From contig NZ_JBLQUK010000001.1 in assembly GCF_047872805.1 (NCBI RefSeq), positions 620,001-684,000 on the forward strand: 64,000 nucleotides of DNA. The letters are read 5' to 3'. Positions 59,054-64,000 of this stretch are shown here, piece by piece (position 1 is the first letter of the stretch; each line of letters opens with the position of its first letter). The notes below the pieces were generated by a model. The model was not told the origin of the DNA. It made no database searches and was given only the letters and a program-made list of their open reading frames with translations. This DNA is from Erythrobacter sp047872805 (GTDB taxonomy: Bacteria; Pseudomonadota; Alphaproteobacteria; Sphingomonadales; Sphingomonadaceae). Made by a program: the position numbers and the translations under genes.

Positions 59054-60259
59054 CTATTTGAGCGGCTTTTGATAGATCGCATATTCGCGGTTTACCCCGC
59101 TTTCGATGGCATCGGCGATGGCGACCATCCCCTGATTATCTTCAAGGATCCAGCCAAGCTCACCGCGCTGGGATTGATAATGAGTGGATGCGTTCCTGCG
59201 GATCGCGCTGATCATCATAAACGCCAGCTGGCTGGCCATGCGCGAGTTCTGAAATTCCTTTAGCACCCCCATCAAGGGCACGCGCATGTCCGATCGCGTC
59301 GGTTTGCGAAGCCAGCGCAGCAGATGGAACCAGCCGAACGGAAACAGCTTCCCCCCGGTGCGTGCCAAAACGTAGTTGATGTCGGGGAATGTCAACATGA
59401 AGGCGACCGGCCGCCCATCGACTTCTGCGATCATGTTGATGGGTTCGTGGATGATCGGTTTCAGTTTCTTGCCCGTATAGGCGACCTCTTCTGATGTGAG
59501 CGGCACAAAGCCCCAATTGCCCGACCATGCGTCGTTGAGGATGGCGAGGATTATCGCGGCTTCCGCGTCCCAGTCTTTCTTGCGCACGGTCCGAATGGTG
59601 ATTCGTGCGTTGCCCTCACCCGATTTGACGATCCGCTGGATCAGCGGCGGAAATTCCTTGCTGATGTCAAGATCGTAGGTGAACAAGGTCTTAGCGAGAG
59701 TATAGCCGGCCTGTTCGATCCAAGCGGCGTAATGGGCAGGATGGTGGCCCATCATGATGACCGGCGAGTGATCGTGGCCCTTGACCAAAAGGCCGGGTTC
59801 TTCCCAGATCGACATTGAAATCGGCCCGACTGCGCGGGTCATGCCCTCTGCGCGCAGCCAGTCTTCAGCCGCGTCGATCAACGCGGCTGCGACTGCGCCG
59901 TTTTCCGCATCGAAATATCCAAACATTCCGGTGCCGGGACCAAAACCCTGCCGCGTCGGCATTTGCAGCGCGAGTTCGTCAATATGCGCGGAAATGCGGC
60001 CTACCGGCCTGCCGCCGCAATGGGCGATGAACAATTGCGCGCGGGCATGGCCGAAAAACGGATTCTTTTCCGGATCGACCAGTTCGAGTTGCTCGCTGCG
60101 CAATTGCGGCACCGCATGGTCCAGCCGCGCGGCAAATTCGCGGCCCAGATCAACGAAGCGGGCCCTCCCTTGCTTATCCGCCCCCTGCTTGCCTGTAACC
60201 GCTTCAATGCTTATCTTTGCATCTGCCACTTGGCTTGCCTCGTATTTTATTAACCCCAT
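59054..60259 (-). CDS. GNAT-fold protein of unknown function (YghO-like)
   Basis: About 401 residues from ATG 60259 (MGLIKYEASQV); GTG 60229 and an ATG at 60319 are alternatives. The first part has LVDPEKNPFFGHARAQLFIAHCGGRPVGRISAHID and GMFGYFDAENGAVAAALIDAAEDWLRAEGMTRAVGPI, the typical opening of a large acyltransferase-like family that is often called dATP pyrophosphohydrolase without proof. The second part contains FVPLTSEEVAYTGKKLKPI and RPVAFMLTFPDINYVLA. Function is unknown. It is divergent from the desaturase gene. Confidence 0.72.
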   Translation of the reverse strand: MGLIKYEASQVADAKISIEAVTGKQGADKQGRARFVDLGREFAARLDHAVPQLRSEQLELVDPEKNPFFGHARAQLFIAHCGGRPVGRISAHIDELALQMPTRQGFGPGTGMFGYFDAENGAVAAALIDAAEDWLRAEGMTRAVGPISMSIWEEPGLLVKGHDHSPVIMMGHHPAHYAAWIEQAGYTLAKTLFTYDLDISKEFPPLIQRIVKSGEGNARITIRTVRKKDWDAEAAIILAILNDAWSGNWGFVPLTSEEVAYTGKKLKPIIHEPINMIAEVDGRPVAFMLTFPDINYVLARTGGKLFPFGWFHLLRWLRKPTRSDMRVPLMGVLKEFQNSRMASQLAFMMISAIRRNASTHYQSQRGELGWILEDNQGMVAIADAIESGVNREYAIYQKPLK

Positions 60260-60403
60260 CGCAGGGGCCAGATTGTTCAATGTCAAAGCGTCTGTGTCTT
60301 GATGCGGCCAGACGCGCAAGCCACTCGATCACTCTATCCGTAAACGCGCGTTTGCCCGCAGCGCCCAAATTGGGGTAAAGCCCAAGGCGAACAGATTATA
60401 GTC

Positions 60404-61504
60404 ATGACCATGCACAAACCGATCGCTCATCCTGCACCCGTTTCCGAACCTGCGGCATTACCGCGGGCAGTGCGCGCCGATTTTCAAAGCGTGGATGACA
60501 AGGATATGCTGCGCGCCGCGCGCGACCTGACAAAGGATCTCGGGGAGGCGAAAGGCGCGATCTATTGGGCCGACATGCTGGGTTCGACCGCGATCGGGTA
60601 TGGCGGAATTGCGACCGCAATCCTGACCGACAATCTGGCGCTGGCTCTGGCCGCCGCCGTGGTCGCCTCTCTGGCGCTGTATCGGTCGCTGATGTTCATC
60701 CATGAATTGACGCATATTCACCGCGATGCGCTCCCCGGATTTCGCACCGGCTGGAACCTTTTGGTCGGGATTCCGCTGCTGACCCCCAGTTTCATGTATG
60801 AAGGCGTGCATGTGATCCATCACAAACGCACCCAATACGGCACGATAGAGGACCCTGAATATCTCCCGCTGGCGCTGATGAAGCCATGGAGCCTGCCACT
60901 GTTTGTAATCGCCGGATTGCTCGCGCCCGCCGCGCTGATCGTGCGGTTTGCGGTGCTGGTCCCGCTCGGCGCGCTGTTCCCGGCCGTGCGTCGTTATACT
61001 TGGGAACGGTTTTCGGCGCTGTCGATCAACCCCGATTTCCGCCGCAAAACGCCCGAGGGGAGTTTTGCCAAACGGGTGCTCTGGCAAGAGGTCGGCGCAA
61101 GCCTGTGGGCCATCGCAGTGATTGCGAGCATATTCGCGCTCGGCTGGCGACCGTTTCTGATAGCGCTGGCGATTGTGTCGATCACCGCGTTGCTCAACCA
61201 GTTGCGCACTTTGGTCGCGCATCTGTGGGAGAATGAAGGTGAGCCGATGACGGTCACCGCGCAGTTTCTCGACAGTGTTAACGTGCCCCCGCCGGGGATC
61301 GCAGCGGAAATCTGGGCTCCGGTAGGGCTGCGCTATCACGCGCTGCATCATCTGATGCCGTCGATGCCCTATCATGACCTGCCAGAGGCGCACCGCCGAC
61401 TGGCGCGCGAGCTTGGCACGGGGTCAACCTACGAAGGCGCAAACCATCCGGGAATGTTGGTGTTGGTCTGGCGGATTGCGCGCAGCACGATGATGGCCCG
61501 CTAA
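60404..61504 (+). CDS. Membrane fatty acid desaturase-type protein
   Basis: 366 residues with a helical membrane domain and three His boxes: MFIHELTHIHRD, EGVHVIHHKRTQYG and RYHALHHLMPSMPYHDL. These coordinate a di-iron centre in acyl-lipid desaturases and related hydroxylases. The box spacing (about 35 and about 190 residues) fits the family. An N-terminal soluble part is about 60 residues. The substrate (acyl chain, carotenoid or other) is unknown. It ends with a 4 bp overlap with the convergent acetyltransferase gene. Confidence 0.88.
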   Translation: MTMHKPIAHPAPVSEPAALPRAVRADFQSVDDKDMLRAARDLTKDLGEAKGAIYWADMLGSTAIGYGGIATAILTDNLALALAAAVVASLALYRSLMFIHELTHIHRDALPGFRTGWNLLVGIPLLTPSFMYEGVHVIHHKRTQYGTIEDPEYLPLALMKPWSLPLFVIAGLLAPAALIVRFAVLVPLGALFPAVRRYTWERFSALSINPDFRRKTPEGSFAKRVLWQEVGASLWAIAVIASIFALGWRPFLIALAIVSITALLNQLRTLVAHLWENEGEPMTVTAQFLDSVNVPPPGIAAEIWAPVGLRYHALHHLMPSMPYHDLPEAHRRLARELGTGSTYEGANHPGMLVLVWRIARSTMMAR

Positions 61505-62037
61505 TCCAGAAAACAGATCATTGCGCAGCGGCGGTCGATGGGCAGTCCATCATCCGCTTCATTGGCCAATTCCCCGGCCAGACGCGGATGCGCATCAAGC
61601 GCGGTCACTTCGTCAAAACCTAGCTTAGCGTAAAACGGACCATTCCACGGCAAATCTCGAAACGTGGTGAGCGTCACTGCGCGAAAGCCTGCATTGCGGG
61701 CGTCGATCATACAGGCGCGCAGCAGGCCTGCGCCGATTCCGCAACGCTGAAACCGGGGATGAACGTCCATTTCCCAAATATGCAGTTCGCGCCGGAACGG
61801 CTCATTGACGAGGAAACCCGCCATCTGACCCTCTGCAAAGGCGACCAGGCAATGGCCCTTGCGGATCATCTTTTGGAGTTCGTGCGGGGCCCAGGTGTCA
61901 TCAGGATCGAAGTTTGCCAGATCAGGATCGCCAACAAACAGTTCTGCCGCCGCACGCTCTATCGCTGGCATGGCTTCGGCATCTTCGGGTTTGGCGAGCC
62001 TGAGCGACCAATCGGTTCTGGCTAAAGGGCGCTTCAT
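61501..62037 (-). CDS. GNAT family N-acetyltransferase
   Basis: 178 residues with a single GNAT domain: AMPAIERAAAELFVGD, HCLVAFAEGQMAGFLV, LHIWEMDVHPRFQRCGIGAGLLRACMIDARNAG (the acetyl-CoA pyrophosphate loop Q-x-x-G-x-G) and LPWNGPFYAKLGFDEV. It transfers an acetyl group to an unknown amine. The start overlaps the lptG stop by 4 bp, so it is coupled to the lptF-lptG transcript. Confidence 0.9.
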   Translation of the reverse strand: MKRPLARTDWSLRLAKPEDAEAMPAIERAAAELFVGDPDLANFDPDDTWAPHELQKMIRKGHCLVAFAEGQMAGFLVNEPFRRELHIWEMDVHPRFQRCGIGAGLLRACMIDARNAGFRAVTLTTFRDLPWNGPFYAKLGFDEVTALDAHPRLAGELANEADDGLPIDRRCAMICFLD

Positions 62038-63131
62038 TCTTCGGTGCGGATGAGCACCGTCTCACCGACCAACAGGAACAGGAAAAACGGCGCCCATGCG
62101 GCGAGAAAAGGCGGGTATCCGCCAAAGCTGCCCATTGCCAGTGCGGCATTGTCCACCACGAAATAGGCAAAGCCCAGCGCCATGCCGATGATTGCGCGCA
62201 CGAACAATTGCCCCGACCGCGCAAGGCCAAACGCCGCGACCGATCCCAGCAAGGGCATGAGCAAGGCCGACAGCGGGCCAGAAATCCGGTGCCACCACTT
62301 GGCCCGCATTTCGGTGGTGCGGCGGCCCACCGTGTCCAGCGCGTCAATCGTCTCCGACAGCTCCCAGAAACTCTGCCCATCCACGTCGATGGCTTGCAAG
62401 TCGATCTGCGCCGGGGTCAGATTTTCGCCGACCACTATGGTGTCCAGCCGCGTGATTTCGGCGCTGCCGACATCAAAGCTCCGGGGGTTTTCCAGCCGCC
62501 AGCCGGGCGCGGCATAGGTCGCGCTGGTGGCGCGGATTTGCTCGGTCACGATCCCGCCGGGTCCGCGCGCATCCCACGTCACATTGTCTAATTCGATTGT
62601 CTCCCCCGACCCGATCAATGTCGATGCCGAAAGAATATTCTTGCCGTCGGTCAGATAGACATTGGCGCGCACCCCGGATGTGGCGGGAATATCCCCGTAA
62701 TCCGCCGCCTCCCAAGCCTTTAACGCGGAGGTCGAACGGGTGACCACCCGTTCATTAAAGCCAAAGCTGATGACCGCGATTATTGCAGCGGTTAGCAGCA
62801 GCGGAGAAAGCACTTGATGCGCCGATAGCCCTGCCGCCTTCATCGCCACCACTTCGCTGTTCTGGTTGAGAGTCACCAGCGTGATGAGCGTCGCCAGCAG
62901 CACCGAATAAGGCAGGAACTGCGATATAAGCTGCGGAATGCGCAGGCTGGCATAGCGCAGGATGTCGCCTTGATCGTTGCCCGCAGGTTCCAGAATCTTG
63001 CCGGTCGAACCCAGCAGATCGAGCGCCAATAGCACCAGCACCAGCATCACCAGCACCGCAAAAATGCGCAGCACAAACGTTTTCGCCAGGTAGAGCGTCA
63101 GCGTCCGCGAGGGAAAGAAATCAAGCTGCAT
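62034..63131 (-). CDS. lptG: LPS export ABC transporter permease LptG
   Basis: 365 residues. Helices 1-3 are in FVLRIFAVLVMLVLVLLALDLL, FLPYSVLLATLITLVTLNQNSEVVAMKAAGLS (the coupling helix and conserved EVVAMKAAG) and LLTAAIIAVISFGFNERVV. A periplasmic beta-jellyroll domain (about 130-260) follows, then C-terminal helices. With LptF and the LptB ATPase it pulls LPS from the inner membrane to LptC. It lies 31 bp after lptF. Confidence 0.95.
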   Translation of the reverse strand: MQLDFFPSRTLTLYLAKTFVLRIFAVLVMLVLVLLALDLLGSTGKILEPAGNDQGDILRYASLRIPQLISQFLPYSVLLATLITLVTLNQNSEVVAMKAAGLSAHQVLSPLLLTAAIIAVISFGFNERVVTRSTSALKAWEAADYGDIPATSGVRANVYLTDGKNILSASTLIGSGETIELDNVTWDARGPGGIVTEQIRATSATYAAPGWRLENPRSFDVGSAEITRLDTIVVGENLTPAQIDLQAIDVDGQSFWELSETIDALDTVGRRTTEMRAKWWHRISGPLSALLMPLLGSVAAFGLARSGQLFVRAIIGMALGFAYFVVDNAALAMGSFGGYPPFLAAWAPFFLFLLVGETVLIRTEE

Positions 63132-63162
63132 GGGGTGGGGCGCCTCAGATCTGCGTCGCGGC

Positions 63163-64000
63163 CTATTGTGCCGGTGCCATTTGCGGGTCGTGTTCGGCGA
63201 TCATCGAGGGCGGCTTGCGCCGCGCGAAAAGCTTGCCAATCTGCTTGGAAAGTTTGGCAAACAGGGTCTCGAGCGCGCCCAGCGCCTGCCCACCGGGCAC
63301 ATGCGCAGTGCGGTAATACATCCACAGGATCAACGCAGCGAAGATCAGGAACGGCCCCCACAGGGCAAGGATGGGGTCGATCCGGCCCAGCGTCGCCACG
63401 TCTTCGCCATATTGGTTCACCTTGTGATAGGCGACCACCATAACGATAGACACGAACACACCCAGCGCGCTGGTTGATCGTTTGGGCGGGATCGCCAGCG
63501 CCACGGCGAGCAACGGCAGCAGCAGCATCATCACCACTTCGACCATGCGGTAATTAAAGGTCGCCTGGCTGGCATCGCGCTCTGCCTTGTTGCCGTTCTC
63601 GCTCCACCCGATGCTTAGCAATTCGGGCAGGATATATTCGCGGCTGGCATCGCCCCTTGCGCGAAATTCCTCGATCGCGGGCAGGTCAATCGGCAAGTCG
63701 TGGCGGCTGAAGGACAGAACGCGCGGGGTTTCGCTGCCGGTGTCCTGAATGATTGTTCCTTCGGTCAGGCGCAGGATGATCGTATCGGGATCGTCGGAGG
63801 TGGCCATGAACGCCCCCTCGCGCGCGCTGATCGTCAGCACCTGATCGCGGTCATTGGCAACCCGCGCATAAATGCCGACCAACCGCTGCCCCTGATCCTC
63901 GCTTTGTTCGATACGCAGCGCCATGCGGTCTGCCAGCGTGGTAAATTCGCCCACCTTGATCGAAGCGCCCAGCGCGCCGGATCGCAGTTCATATTCCATC
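63163..64000 (-). CDS. lptF: LPS export ABC transporter permease LptF, 5' end beyond the window
   Basis: The last 279 codons are visible, and the frame is open to the window edge; about 120 N-terminal residues are missing. The visible part contains the periplasmic jellyroll domain (RLVGIYARVANDRDQVLTISAREGAFMATSDDPDTIILRL) and the final helices (VVMMLLLPLLAVALAIPP, ALGVFVSIVMVVAYHKVNQYG and LWGPFLIFAALILWMYY). LptF pairs with LptG in the LPS transporter. The basic cytosolic tail (RRKPPSMIAEHD) is longer than in most. Confidence 0.93.
   Translation of the reverse strand, partial: MEYELRSGALGASIKVGEFTTLADRMALRIEQSEDQGQRLVGIYARVANDRDQVLTISAREGAFMATSDDPDTIILRLTEGTIIQDTGSETPRVLSFSRHDLPIDLPAIEEFRARGDASREYILPELLSIGWSENGNKAERDASQATFNYRMVEVVMMLLLPLLAVALAIPPKRSTSALGVFVSIVMVVAYHKVNQYGEDVATLGRIDPILALWGPFLIFAALILWMYYRTAHVPGGQALGALETLFAKLSKQIGKLFARRKPPSMIAEHDPQMAPAQ

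Overview
The window reads as chromosomal DNA of an alphaproteobacterium, most likely a sphingomonad of the Erythrobacteraceae type (Erythrobacter/Altererythrobacter-like). The basis is high GC, an EcfG-NepR-PhyR general stress locus with GGAAC-type promoters, an LptF-LptG pair, an alphaproteobacterial SigF-NrsF metal-stress pair, a cytochrome c with an N-terminal membrane anchor, and many overlapping genes. The taxonomic call is inference; no rRNA is present.

Layout. 1-6.2 kb: end of a LytTR regulator, cytochrome b561 divergent from an intradiol-dioxygenase-like lipoprotein, katG, an epimerase-type dehydrogenase and aroC. 6.2-10.8 kb: an 82 bp palindromic repeat, ruvA and ruvB separated by an unrelated anchored protein, then a very Ser/Gly-rich surface protein with tandem repeats and a PEP-CTERM-like tail. 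10.8-24.7 kb: 2OG-Fe(II) oxygenase, rhodanese lipoprotein, acnA, an EamA exporter, two convergent L,D-transpeptidases of different families, a flavoprotein, a histone-deacetylase-like hydrolase with mntP, two lipoproteins and ispG. 24.8-28.7 kb: a self-contained bufferin (copper-buffering RiPP) locus. bufA-doxX-sigF-nrsF runs left and bufB-bufC runs right, and two face-to-face GTAAC(C/A)-N16-CGAA elements lie between them. 28.7-39 kb: esterase, SDR, isoaspartyl peptidase, and a seven-gene leftward cluster DUF4129-DUF4350-MoxR-DUF58-SpoIIM-RDD ending in a class A beta-lactamase. 39-46.1 kb: pheA, cytochrome c, rlmE, Ppx/GppA, tRNA-Gln(CTG), a LOG-like protein, thiD, and a MarR regulator divergent from a cupin gene with inverted-repeat operators.

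46.2-50.5 kb is an accessory patch of lower GC. It holds a duplicated 201 bp of the thiD start region fused to a truncated Tat-signal gene, two unrecognised ORFs, an IS1595-type insertion sequence with small companion ORFs, and the 3' remnant of a gene cut by that element and carrying an in-frame TAG. 50.5-54.7 kb: DUF1272 protein, glmM, a dicarboxylate symporter and an AI-2E-type permease.

54.7-59 kb is the general stress response locus: ecfG, nepR, a CHASE/HWE kinase, phyR and a single-domain response regulator. A back-to-back EcfG promoter lies between nepR and the kinase gene. A candidate small RNA with a C-rich (anti-Shine-Dalgarno-like) loop and a perfect 13 bp terminator stem lies between phyR and the response regulator. 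59-64 kb: a GNAT-fold protein, a fatty acid desaturase, a GNAT acetyltransferase and lptG-lptF, the last cut by the window edge.

The two strongest systems are the bufferin locus under apparent SigF control and the stress locus with its candidate sRNA.
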